Shown here one piece after another: positions 1-10,200 of a stretch of DNA of 64,000 nt. This DNA is from Linnemannia hyalina. Taxonomy: Eukaryota > Mortierellomycota > Mortierellomycetes > Mortierellales > Mortierellaceae. The stretch is from NCBI GenBank assembly GCA_019671135.1, contig JAHRHY010000003.1, positions 310,001 through 374,000 on the forward strand, in the 5' to 3' direction. Made by a program: the position numbers and the translations under genes. Below the pieces are notes generated by a model, which was not told the DNA's origin, ran no database searches, and worked only from the letters and a program-made list of their open reading frames with translations. Within the stretch, counting starts at the first letter, position 1. Each line of letters begins with the position of its first letter.

Positions 1-2329
1 GTGTGAACATAAGCGCCGTGGGTTTGTTGTCCTTCTCGTGACCATAAGAAGAAACGTTCTCTCCTGTCAAGAGGGAGTAGACCCGAATGTTGGATGTTGC
101 CGTTGCGACCTGTTCATGCGAAATACTGAAAGCCCGGACGCCATGTGATTTTTGTCCAATGTCGTGAATATCAACCGAATCCGAGAACAGCGGAAGACGT
201 CGGTTTGATCGAGAATAGTCTGGGAATACGCCATCGGTTGGTGACGCTCCAGAGGCTGCTTGCTGGGTTGACTGGTGGTGTGGTGCAAGGGCATTGTTCC
301 TTCCTGTTTCTGATTCAGACTCGGCCAGAGATAAGAGCGATCCTGGGTCCTGAGGGGGCTGGGGTCTTTTGCGCATGGAAGGTTTGGGAGGAAGAGCTGG
401 AGCGACTTCCTGGTCAGATAATGCGCCTGACGGCCGACCAGGATATCCTTTGGCGTTTGGACGCGCAGGGAGTGAGGGCGGGGTAGGTGGTTCCTTGAAG
501 GTCCTAGCACGGGTCGGCCGTGGCGAAGCATCCACAAAGCTTCTGAAGGGATTGGATGGCGTTGCAGCAGATTGATATTCTTCAACGTCGTCATAGTCCT
601 TATCCGAGTCATCGCTTGTCTCGTCCGAGTCTGACTGAGAGTCGCTCAACTCTGGTTGCTGCTGCTGGGCGAATCCACGTTCAGGTACAGGACTCGTGGC
701 GCCAAAAGGAGACGGGGACGAAGACGAGGAAAAGACACGTTTTGGCGTTTGAGGCGCAAGGTGGTCGTACGCCTGTTGAGGGGCCGTCATGTTACGGAAT
801 CGAGACGCATTGGCTGACATGCCGCTCTCACCCGAAGAGGGAAAGAGAGGCGAGGGTCCTTTGGGCTGTTGTGCTTGCGGGTGGTGGTGCTGTTGCTGCT
901 GAGGAATCGGAGGAGGGGCTAATTGGACACTTGTGCGCCTTGGCGGCGGAGGAACAGGCTGAGAAGGAGAGGCCATGGCAAGATTCTGGGCTGCAGGGAA
1001 GGAAGGCGGGACAGGAGGAACACCCGAGAGTCGATGAGAGGTTGAAAAGATGTTCTGGCGCGCTGGTGTGGGAGGAGCCGTATGGTGTTGAGGTTGAGTA
1101 GGCTGCTGGGGTGACGAGACTACACCAGAGAGTGGAGAGCGTGACCTTGGAGGAAGAGACGGGACTGAGGATGGATGGATAGGAGGAGGCGAACTGACCG
1201 CGTTCGAGCGTGGGCTAGTCGAGTGAAGACCACCGTAGTGAGGGACAGGCGAATGAAGGAGAGGCGAGGGAGCAGGTGGGATTGCCTGAAGTCGCGCTGT
1301 CAACAAGGACGACTGGTTGTGGGCTCTGGGAACGAATGAAGGCGACGTTGCTGGCACAGGCGAAGGCACAGTTGGAGCCAAGGCTGAATGTGTTGGTGGA
1401 ATGGAGTCAACGTTAGAAGGGTCGCTGAAGGGGTTGTCTTCTTGTTCGACATTGTCATTGCGGTTGTTGCTGTGTGGCTGGTTGAGGCTGTGATGATCGT
1501 CGTCGTGCTGAGGAGGGCTTTTGGCGGTGTTGAAGAGGAGGTGCTGCTTGGCGGCGATGGACGATGACGCTGCTGCAGGCAGGAACGAGGTGGAGCCGGA
1601 AGGTCTCAAGTGGGCAGGTGAGCTTGGAATGGTCTGGCTCCGGAGATGTGGGTGCAGATGGGCGTTTGCTGGGGTCGAAGGAGACAACGTCGTGGAGGAA
1701 GAAAAGGTTGCAGGCGGGGGGAAGGAGGCGATGTTGGTAGAGGTTGGCGAGCTGGCTGAGGAGCCAGGGTCGGAGGTAGTAAAGCCGTTTTGATGGTGCA
1801 AAGTGCTGTTGTTGTTCGTGGTGTTGCCGCTGTGCTGGTAACGGATAGGATGCTGCTGCTGTTGCTGTTGCTGATGGTGTTGGACGAAGGAAGGGGAGGT
1901 GGAGGAGGAGAAAGACGGTGACGTCGAGAGGGCAGAGGAGGATGGGCTGGTAGCCTGGTGAGGGTGAGTCGCGGGGGAGTGAGCGGAGGGGCGAGGGGCG
2001 GGGATGGGAGCAGGGGAAGAGAAGGAGTTGGATGCGATGGTGGCGATGGCCGCTGCAGCGAGAGATATGGGCTTGCGCGGGGGCAGGGGCGACTGCAGCG
2101 ACGATGGTTTGGGTGGTGGGGAGGGCGCAAGGGCGGTTTTGTTGTTGTTTGTAGGAGGAATGTTAGGGTTGGGGGAGGCAGAGGCAGAGGAGGCGGAGGA
2201 AGAGATGGTGGAGGAAGGGAGGATGACGGTGGAGCGACGGGAGGGGGGGATGGGTGGAGGAGGGGCACGATTCGCGGTTCCTGTTGTTCCTGAAGTGGTT
2301 GATGTAGAAGTTGTGATTGAGTTGTCCAT
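1..2329 (-). CDS. WD40-type inositol-polyphosphate 5-phosphatase, N-terminal part (3'-truncated by the window edge)
   Basis: The frame is open from the ATG at 2329 to the edge at position 1 (about 776 codons, no stop), so the 3' end lies outside the window. The first ~690 residues are low-complexity Pro/Ser/Thr with PPPP runs and a short His-Gln tract, probably a disordered, SH3-binding-like region. An acidic Ser/Asp stretch follows near 560-600. The last ~70 residues become ordered: an NRRLPLF motif, then a strand pattern with RVYSLLTGENV and KPTALMF. From memory, fungal proteins with a WD40-like propeller followed by an IPPc phosphatase domain have the same arrangement (NRR-P-F, then a W/Y-DL-TGE blade). 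If so, the downstream part would remove the 5-phosphate from phosphoinositides at membranes. The catalytic domain is not visible, so function is inferred. The gene diverges from the CDC4 homologue. Confidence 0.6.
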   Translation of the reverse strand, partial: MDNSITTSTSTTSGTTGTANRAPPPPIPPSRRSTVILPSSTISSSASSASASPNPNIPPTNNNKTALAPSPPPKPSSLQSPLPPRKPISLAAAAIATIASNSFSSPAPIPAPRPSAHSPATHPHQATSPSSSALSTSPSFSSSTSPSFVQHHQQQQQQQHPIRYQHSGNTTNNNSTLHHQNGFTTSDPGSSASSPTSTNIASFPPPATFSSSTTLSPSTPANAHLHPHLRSQTIPSSPAHLRPSGSTSFLPAAASSSIAAKQHLLFNTAKSPPQHDDDHHSLNQPHSNNRNDNVEQEDNPFSDPSNVDSIPPTHSALAPTVPSPVPATSPSFVPRAHNQSSLLTARLQAIPPAPSPLLHSPVPHYGGLHSTSPRSNAVSSPPPIHPSSVPSLPPRSRSPLSGVVSSPQQPTQPQHHTAPPTPARQNIFSTSHRLSGVPPVPPSFPAAQNLAMASPSQPVPPPPRRTSVQLAPPPIPQQQQHHHPQAQQPKGPSPLFPSSGESGMSANASRFRNMTAPQQAYDHLAPQTPKRVFSSSSSPSPFGATSPVPERGFAQQQQPELSDSQSDSDETSDDSDKDYDDVEEYQSAATPSNPFRSFVDASPRPTRARTFKEPPTPPSLPARPNAKGYPGRPSGALSDQEVAPALPPKPSMRKRPQPPQDPGSLLSLAESESETGRNNALAPHHQSTQQAASGASPTDGVFPDYSRSNRRLPLFSDSVDIHDIGQKSHGVRAFSISHEQVATATSNIRVYSLLTGENVSSYGHEKDNKPTALMFT

Positions 2330-2460
2330 GGTTGATTGGATTGGATTGATTGTGGTGTGTGTATGTGTGTATAGGTAAGTACGAGTGAGAGGGTGGAAGG
2401 GGAGTGTGAAGGTGAAGGTGAAGGTGAGAGTGGTTGATGATGCGAGAGAGAAGGTATAGG

Positions 2461-2515
2461 ATGAGAGGAGGATGAGAGGAGGATGAGAGGAGGATGAGAG
2501 GAGGATGAGAGGAGA
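2461..2515. repeat. 11-bp tandem repeat, five units
   Basis: Five head-to-tail copies of the unit ATGAGAGGAGG are present; the last unit ends in A. It sits about 130 bases upstream of the minus-strand gene start, inside a purine-rich leader or promoter, and is probably polymorphic between strains. Confidence 0.85.
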
Positions 2516-3052
2516 ATGAGGATATGCAGCGATGGAGAATAGAGGAGAGAGAAAGAGAAAGAGAGGAGAGAGAGAAAAGAGAAAGAGAAAGAGAGGGAGA
2601 GAGAGAAAGAGGAGGAAAGGAAAGAAGAGAAAAGACAAGAGAGACAGGAACGACGAGTGTACAAATAAGGGATGTTGCATCATATCGCCACACCAATAGA
2701 TTCCTAACCCTTTTAACCAGGCTAACCAGACTGTGTACGATATACGATGTGGGTGCGATGGATCCATCCATCAGAGAGAGGAGAGACGAGAGACAAGAGA
2801 TGAGATGCAAAAATGGGGGCAAGACGACCACAAAGGGCTGGGAGTCACTTTTTCTTATTTTTTCCCTCTTCAATCCACACCCACTTGTCCCTTCTCAATT
2901 CACTCTTTTCCTTTCTCTCTTCCCTTCCCTTCCTTCCCTTCCTTCCCTTCCCTTCCCTTCCCTGCACTCTTCCCTTCCTTTTCTTCTTCTTTCTTCATCA
3001 TCTCCCCTCATTCCCTCCCTCCTTGTCTTGACTCCCTCCCTTCCCTATTACA

Positions 3053-3067
3053 CCCCCCCCCCCCCCC
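3053..3067. repeat. Homopolymer run of 15 C
   Basis: Fifteen consecutive C residues lie about 135 bases upstream of the CDC4 start codon, within a pyrimidine-rich tract. Such runs are slippage-prone and the length could be a sequencing approximation. Confidence 0.9.
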
Positions 3068-3201
3068 ACCATCTCCCTTTCTCCCTTTCCTTCCTTCGCT
3101 CCTTCCTGCCTGCCTTCCCACTCGAGCTACACTCAAAGTGGTGCTAGCCTCTTATTACTAATACCTCGCACCTTTAACAACCCAGTCGCCCACCCCACAC
3201 G

Positions 3202-6200
3202 ATGGATACCAGATACCCCCATACAAAAGCCTCACACTACAACAACAACAATAACAACAACAGCAACAGCAACAGCAACACAAGCAGTAGCAGTAGTAAC
3301 AACAGCAACACAAACAACAACAGCAACACAAACAACAATAGCAACGGTAGCAGGAATAGCAATAACACAAACAACAACAACAACAACAACAATAGCGCAA
3401 GCGACGACGACGAAACCATCTACCCTTCTCCTGCTCCCTCTCCTCGCCCCGGACTCCGGCTATCGCTCCATCTCTCCAACAACAAGGTCAACGTCACCTC
3501 CCACCCGTCCTCGGCAACTGTCCTCCCTTACTCCTCCTCTACTCCCCGCCACTCGGCCTCCTCCTCCTCAGCTTCGTCTTCAGGGCTTGCATACGCATAC
3601 GGATATGGACAAGGGCAAGGCCATGGACATGGGCATGGAGGACATGGTTATGCACATGGATATGCCCACCCTCAACACAACCACAACACTATCCACAATC
3701 ACACCCCTTCTTCTTCCTCCTCCTCCCCTTCTTCCTCGTCTTCTTCCTCTCCCCCGACATCCTTTTTGAACGACTACAAGAGAATATCCTCCTCTTCTGC
3801 ATCCTCAAGAATGTCCACCCCCAACAATGGCTCAACCAGTCGACCTCGCTCACCCACTTCTTTAACTTCCACCTCCAATGCCCGGTGTACACACTGTGCG
3901 TCGTCGTCATCTTCCCCGTCTTTATCTCCTTCCTTCGGATCTTCATCGAGAGCCTCAATCCCTACACTAGCTGACACTGTCAGCGCTCACTCCTCCTCAG
4001 CAACAGCACTAATCATGTTGCAGAGAACAGCAACAAAACCTCCAACCCCTCCAGCCGATACAGTCCCTTCGTTGATCCTTGCGTTCCAAGGGTTAGACCC
4101 ACCGGCTCAAATGGCCTTCCTCAACGACCTTGTCCTCCACTGCGCTACCCCTCAGCTCGCCCACCTCACCAACATTATCGCTCCAAGGCTTAAACGCGAC
4201 TTTTTGCGCGACCTGCCCCTGGAACTCTCACACCACATCCTCTCCATGATCGATGAGCCAAAATCCCTTGTCAGGGTCTCCCTGGTCTCCAGGTTTTGGC
4301 ACCAACTCGTCGAGACTGAGGACTGGATCTGGCGGGCCCAATGTATCCGACAGTTCGGTCCGACCTCGTGCTCATCCTTGCCCAGTCCGAGAGCATATCT
4401 GGTACCCCCCACATCATACCTCTACACCACCAGTCCAACCTCACTCGATGCTGTTTCGAACACCTTAAAGTCTCTCTCACTCAGCAACTACTCCAATTCA
4501 TCTGGTTCAACGTCAAGTTCACCGGCTTCTCACAGACTGTCCCTGGGCCCTGCATCTATAGGATCCTCTGCCGTCTCGTCAGCTCACCATTCTCCTGCGT
4601 CATTGAAACCAGGCGACCTGTCTCTCCTTGCAGCTGCAGCGGCATCAGCAGCCAATACCCCGGCCTCTCCTGTCGTCAATGGATCCTTGAGCAGTAATAG
4701 TAGCAGCACTATATCAACAACCACTTCGACTGTCCTTTCGTCTATGCTACTCGCCAACCAGAGCTCACTCGCGTCCCCAGGCACATCCGGTCATAATGGC
4801 AGTAGCAGCGCCAACCACAGTCGAGGCGCCTCTCCCGTGTCAACCATAGCAGGGTTGCGGACATCCATGCCATCGCGCCTTTCACTGACCACTCTGACGC
4901 CACAGTCACCGTCGACGCCAACAGCCGCGACTGGATCATTGACCTCTTCGCTATCGTTTTCTCCAGGACTCGCCTTGTCTGCGTTGTCATCTCTAGACAA
5001 CCAATCGGCCATCTTGACGACCCCTCTAATGACGGACGATGATTCTCTGAAGCAAAAGCAACAACAACAACAGCAGCAACAGCAGCAACAACGAGCGCAA
5101 CAACAGGAGCTTCAGGAGCTGCAGGAGCAGCGGCAACTTCAACAACAACAATATGCTCGACAGCTCAAAATAGCCACCTCCTACAAGGCGTACTTCAAAC
5201 GGCGCTTTATGATCGACCGCAACTGGATTTCGGGTCACCACAGTCTGATCTCGTACACCACCCCCGAGACAGGCGTTGTCACGTCGCTGCAGTTTGACCA
5301 CCACCACATTGTTGTGGGATGCGATAACAGCCGCATCCAAATCTTTGAGACGACGTCGGGCCGTTTGATTAGGACATTGCAGGGCCACTTGGGTGGTGTT
5401 TGGGCCTTGGAGTTTGTTAAAGGCGTTGGTCCCACAGGCGAAAAGATGCTGGTCTCTGGAGGCTGCGATCGGTAATGCTCCAAATCCAATTCATTCATTT
5501 GTGGTTGTGTTTGCGTTTATGTTTTTGTTTTCATTGGCTTGTGACCTACGTGCGTCTATTCTTTTTCTTCTTTTTTTTACGCTCTTCTCGTTCGTTCGTT
5601 CGTTCACCCACACTCCCCTTTCGTCATTCATGTTGCCAGTTGTCATCGTCTAGTGTTCTTTTTGAGTTTTGGTCGCATTTTTATTTGTTTTTAATTTTTT
5701 AAGCTCAACAAGAGAAAAAATGAGGGTCATGGCATGATATATCTTTTATTTTTCAAATCCGCTAATTAATTGCTGTATCTCTTTTCATTTTATCAAACAA
5801 ACCTGCGTTCTAGTGAGCTGCGTGTCTGGGATATGAATACGGGCAAATGTCGTCTTGTGATGCCAGGACACACAGGAACCATCCGATGCCTCAAACTGCA
5901 CCAATTGCCTGTTGCTGACAACAGCACTAACAGCAACAACATTCCCAGTAATATCAACAACAACAACATCAACAGTAATGGCTATGATTATGGCGACGGC
6001 GGTTACAGCTATGACCGACGATATCAAGATCCGCAGGACTACTTTGGACAGGATGGTGATGACGGTGCTCCACTCAGGACCAAGCGGAGAACACAACATC
6101 AGTACCACCCACACCGGCCTTACTTGGCCATCACAGGCTCTCGCGACGCGACCTTGCGGGTGTGGGATCTGCAAACGGGCGAGAACAAGTTTGTGCTGCA

Positions 6201-6987
6201 GGGACACCGGGATTCGGTCCGGTGTATTGAAGCCTATGGCGATCGACTGGTCTCGGGATCATACGATTGTACAGCTCGGGTCTGGTCCCTCGTCACGGGC
6301 GAGTGTCTTTTGATCCTGCAGGGACATTTCCAACAGATCTACTCTATTGCCTTCAATGGCGAGTACATCATCACTGGATCGCTGGATTCGACGTGTCGCC
6401 TCTGGTCCCCCGTCACGGGCGCCTGTATGGCTACCCTGCAGGGGCATACTCAACTGGTAGGCCAGTTGCAGCTCTCGGGTGATAGTCTGATGACAGGTGG
6501 AGGGGATGGGTTCATGTACCTCTGGAACCTGCGGACGTTTGAGTGTCAGTACCGAGTCCAGGCGCACGACCAGTCCGTCACCAGTCTTTGTTTTGATCCT
6601 AAAAGGATTGTTACGGGAGGGAATGATGGAGCCGTCAAGTTATGGGATCGTCAGACGGGCAAGTTTATTCGGTTGCTAACAAAGACGGATGCGGCTATTT
6701 GGAGGGTAGCCATCTGTGAGGAACGGGTGGTGATCTGTATGCAGAAGAATGGCCGGACCGCAATGGAGGTCATGTGCTTTGACTCGGAGGTGCCCATCTT
6801 GCCCCCGCCTCCGCATCCTGTCTCTCAGTCCGGTGTGGGTGGTCCCAGTGGTGGTGGTGGTGGTGGTCAGCTCCTGGCTGGTGTAGGCGGTGGACTTTAC
6901 TCATCTGTCATGACCATGCCTACTGCGGCTTCTGTCCAGCATGAAGTCCAGAGTACCATCATGCCTCCTCGACTCTGGGGCGCTTGA
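3202..6987 (+). CDS. CDC4: Cdc4/Fbw7-type F-box and WD40 protein, SCF ubiquitin-ligase substrate receptor
   Basis: Two exons, 3202-5471 and 5814-6987, encode 1147 residues. The intron is GT-AG and its splice rebuilds a GGCDR-ELRVWD blade. The N-terminus is low complexity: Asn/Ser repeats, then a Gly-His-rich segment near residues 130-165. Residues ~300-332 resemble the Cdc4 dimerisation (D) domain, with the RLKRDF signature directly before the F-box at ~333-375 (LPLELSHHILSMID). A Gln-rich linker at ~619-660 precedes about seven WD40 blades (GSRDATLRVWD, SGSYDCTARVW and others). Yeast Cdc4 has the same order and similar late blades (GHTQLVG, then a terminal IWRVAI segment). The F-box should bind Skp1 and the propeller phosphodegrons, targeting CDK inhibitors and other nuclear proteins for ubiquitination. 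An Asn-rich insertion interrupts blade 2 (~residues 790-840). Met30 or Pop1/2-like naming is possible, but the D-domain and last blades favour Cdc4. Confidence 0.88.
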
Positions 6988-7013
6988 ACCCACAACAGTG
7001 GTAATCTATCAGT

Positions 7014-7019
7014 AATAAA
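7014..7019 (+). terminator. AATAAA polyadenylation signal of CDC4
   Basis: An exact AATAAA lies 27 bases after the CDC4 stop codon and is followed by a run of T from 7036. It falls in the 226-base convergent gap before the end of the CLEC16A homologue. Confidence 0.5.
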
Positions 7020-7213
7020 ACCCACATTCTGCCTTTTTTTTTTTTTTTTTTTGTGTTTTTGTTGGAAACATTCCAAGCATTTTTAATATCTGATACCAAC
7101 CCCCTAAAATTGCAGATCTCACTTTGAAACGCATAAGCTTTGATCTGATTCACACCTCCTCGCTTTTTATTATATTCTCTCTCTCTCTATCCCTCCCTTC
7201 TTTTCCTTCCTCA

Positions 7214-10200
7214 TTATGAAGAGATGATGGACGCAGCTCTGCTGGAGGTAGGGCCGTGTTCGATAGAGACTTCTGAAGCAGCTACAGATTTCAGACCAAG
7301 TGTCTCCAAGATCTTGATCACCTGCTCGTCCGACTGGTGGGCTGGATGACTCGGGTCCAAAATACTCACGGTCTCCACCACCACTGCCGCCGCCGCTACA
7401 GCCTCCTTCTCCGTCTCCGTGTCCTCAGCCTTCGCCACATCAGTATCATCTCCTCCGCCGACCACAGACGCCGCAGATATCGAAGCGCTCGACGCCGCCG
7501 AGACGGTCCGCTCCATACCCACAGGAAGAACAGCGCTCGACCTAGACTTGACAGACCTCATAGAAGACGCTGCCGAAGAGACCGCCGACGCACCACGTCC
7601 TCCTCCTCCTCCGCCGGAAGCTCTTTCCTCATTACTACCACCACCACCAAGGCCAACGGCCAAGGAAGAAGAAGCATTCGACACAGACCTGAACAACGGA
7701 TTGGCCGCCAGGGGATCGACGACCGACTTCTTGATCTTGGCGCTACTCTTCCGGATGACCTCACTAACACTAATGCTAAGCGGATCCAGATGGGTCGAAA
7801 GCATCTCATTCATCTCGTTCATGAACGGATGCGATCCTCCTGTAGACGCGAGATTATGTTGTTGTTGCTGTTGTTGGTTCGTGTGCGCCGCTGCTTCCAA
7901 CGCCGCCGTCGCTGTCAAAAGAGTCCGCGACCCAATGATCCGTCCTGACGCAGTTCCGGTTGCAGGCTGAGAGAGCATCGCCTGCGCCGCAGAGGAGGAC
8001 GACATGGATGAGAGGGACGATGTCGACGACGATGCCGAAGAAACCGTCGAGTTGGCTTGTGTCGAAGGTGAGGAGGTCAACGAAGAGCCAACAGGCAAAA
8101 GTCCTCCTGCTGCTACTACCAATTTAGCTCCCAAACCACTCGCATCAGGACCAACGGCCATGGCGGTTGTAGATGTTGTCGTTGCAGTTGTTGCGGGTGC
8201 CTTGGCGGGAGTCGAAGCACCACTTAAGTTGCCAGTCGAGATATTCCCGGTGCCCAAAAAGTCGCTTGGTCGACGATCCAATGTTCCAGGTGCGGTGGTA
8301 CTTTCAGTAATAGAAATCGTCGGCGAGTCCGATTTGGTGGCGCCAGCTTGAACGACTGCTCCAGCCAAAGTTCCCGAGACGGTCGAGGTTACCGAGAGTG
8401 AATCTTGACTAAAACTCGCAGAAATCGCTGCAGTCGCAGCAGCAGGGTTCCGACACAAGAGCTGGCGACACTGGATCAAGATGTGAAGCCACTTGATATA
8501 CCGAACGACCATGGCCTCTAGTCGGCTCAATGCCGTGGGGGAGGGTCGATGAGGGTGAGGTGAAGGGGATGGTTGCTGGTGAGAGTTTACAGCTGTCGGA
8601 CCTTGCATCTTGGACTTGATCTTGCTCTTCATTCTCGCCCGCCTTCCTTCATTGGTGCTGGATCCAGATGAGTTGTTGCTCGTCGGAGGCAGGTCTATCG
8701 ATCCCTTCAGCGTCTTGTCGTCGTCGCCCATTGACAGCTTATCAGGGCTCATGCTTGTGAACTCTGGATCCAGATCAAACAGCTTAACAAGTTCCGGATC
8801 GGGATTCAAATCAAGCTCGTTTTCCAAGTCTCTGTCTGGCCCATAGATCACCGATGACTCTGCAATGACATTCACGACCTGCTTGTCCATGCCCACTAAT
8901 GACACAAAGTGCCCATGTAAAAGTAAAGTTAGAACCACTGTGCCTGTCATAATTTCTTCAGTCATGTTGGTCTCCAAACGTACATGCAGCAAATAACACT
9001 TACGTTTAGACTCAGTCAACGATCGCTCGACGCGTCCTGTCAACATTCCCAGAGGCTGATCCTGCGCTCCTGCCTGCCCAGCTGCGCCGCCCCCATTACT
9101 CTTCTTCTTCTTTTCTAATGCTCTAATGCCTTTCTGAACACGATCTCGGGTCTGCACCTCTGCCAGGGCCAGCCTGTACAGACGTGCTTCGCCCAACTGA
9201 CTCTCTGCTGCCGCTTGCTGAGCTGCCTGCGCTGCCGCGGTCTCCTTTCCTGCGCCTCCTTTGGTATATACAAACTCGATCAACAGTTCTGCCGCCACCT
9301 GGATGGTAAGGACACGGAACCGGTGAGCTCCCGATTCAGGCTGCCCGCAGATAATGTCGACGAGACGATCCATCAATTCCTCGCGATTTTGAATAATCGG
9401 AGCCACCTGGGTCGAGACCGATTCCTGAATAGAAGCATTCTCATCCTGCTGTTGCTCTACTGAAGGTCGTGGTGGGAGAGGGGGTGGTTCGACCGAGTCC
9501 TGCTCAAGGTTTTTGGTTCCACTCGTAATGGCCTGTCGCGACGATTTGCCCTCGCCTTCCTCGTCCGTGGAAGGATACATAGAGGCGCCTTCACGGTCTT
9601 CCTTGGACGTAAATACCGGTTTGAGCTCCTGTACCATCGCTGGGGCATCCAAGTGCCTCATGCTCGGAGGCGCATCTGATCCTGAAGACAAAACGGGTCC
9701 CAACAACGAAGAAGGCTTGCTGTTGCTCCTGCGCCCACCCGATCTCGGTTTACGCTTACTCTGCGAGTCAACATCCGTAGAGAGGTTCCTGGACATGAGC
9801 GACGACATGTTGCTTGAGGACGGCAGACTGGTTGACAGTGGTCCTGTCCCAGTTCGCCGACGATTCGGGGAAGAAGCTGGGGGTTCAGCCAACTGACTGT
9901 CAGCGCATGCCAACAGCTCCTCTGTCTCTCGGGATTCTTCATCGGCCTCGTCCGTCTCAAACAATGGCGACTCGGTCCTGGTTCTCATTCTCGCCGCTGA
10001 TCCCGCTGCTCCAAAAAGACTGCCGGTAATAGATGACGAAATGCCCAGACCCGGCGGAGGTGTCGTCCACACGACAGATGAAGCGACGCCAGTGCTATTT
10101 GTGCTCAAGATTGAATCCGACGATCGGTCCCGCGACATAGGTGTTGCTCCAGGTTGGGTCCGTACAGGTGGAGATGAAGACGACATAAGGTTGCCCTAGA

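Larger units (their letters stand above)
2330..3201. promoter_or_regulatory. Divergent intergenic region between the 5-phosphatase-like gene and CDC4
   Basis: This 872-base gap lies between two divergent start codons and must hold both promoters. The left half is purine-rich (GA) on the plus strand and the right half pyrimidine-rich (CT), so each gene has a CT-rich leader on its own coding strand. Most 5' flanks in this window show the same pattern. No clear TATA box was seen. The short frames crossing it are products of the skewed composition. Confidence 0.45.

Noticed and set aside
67..612. 181-residue minus-strand frame at the left edge
   Set aside because: It is in another frame from the 776-codon open frame that starts at 2329 and carries the WD40-like motif; it has no domain-like pattern.
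1606..2873. Long Ser/Pro/Leu frames of 352 and 236 residues upstream of and inside the first gene
   Set aside because: They are produced by the CT-rich strand and the reverse reading of a proline/serine-rich gene; no conserved motif.
3158..3419. Poly-Cys and poly-Leu frames antisense to the CDC4 N-terminus
   Set aside because: They are reverse readings of the AAC/AGC Asn-Ser repeats.
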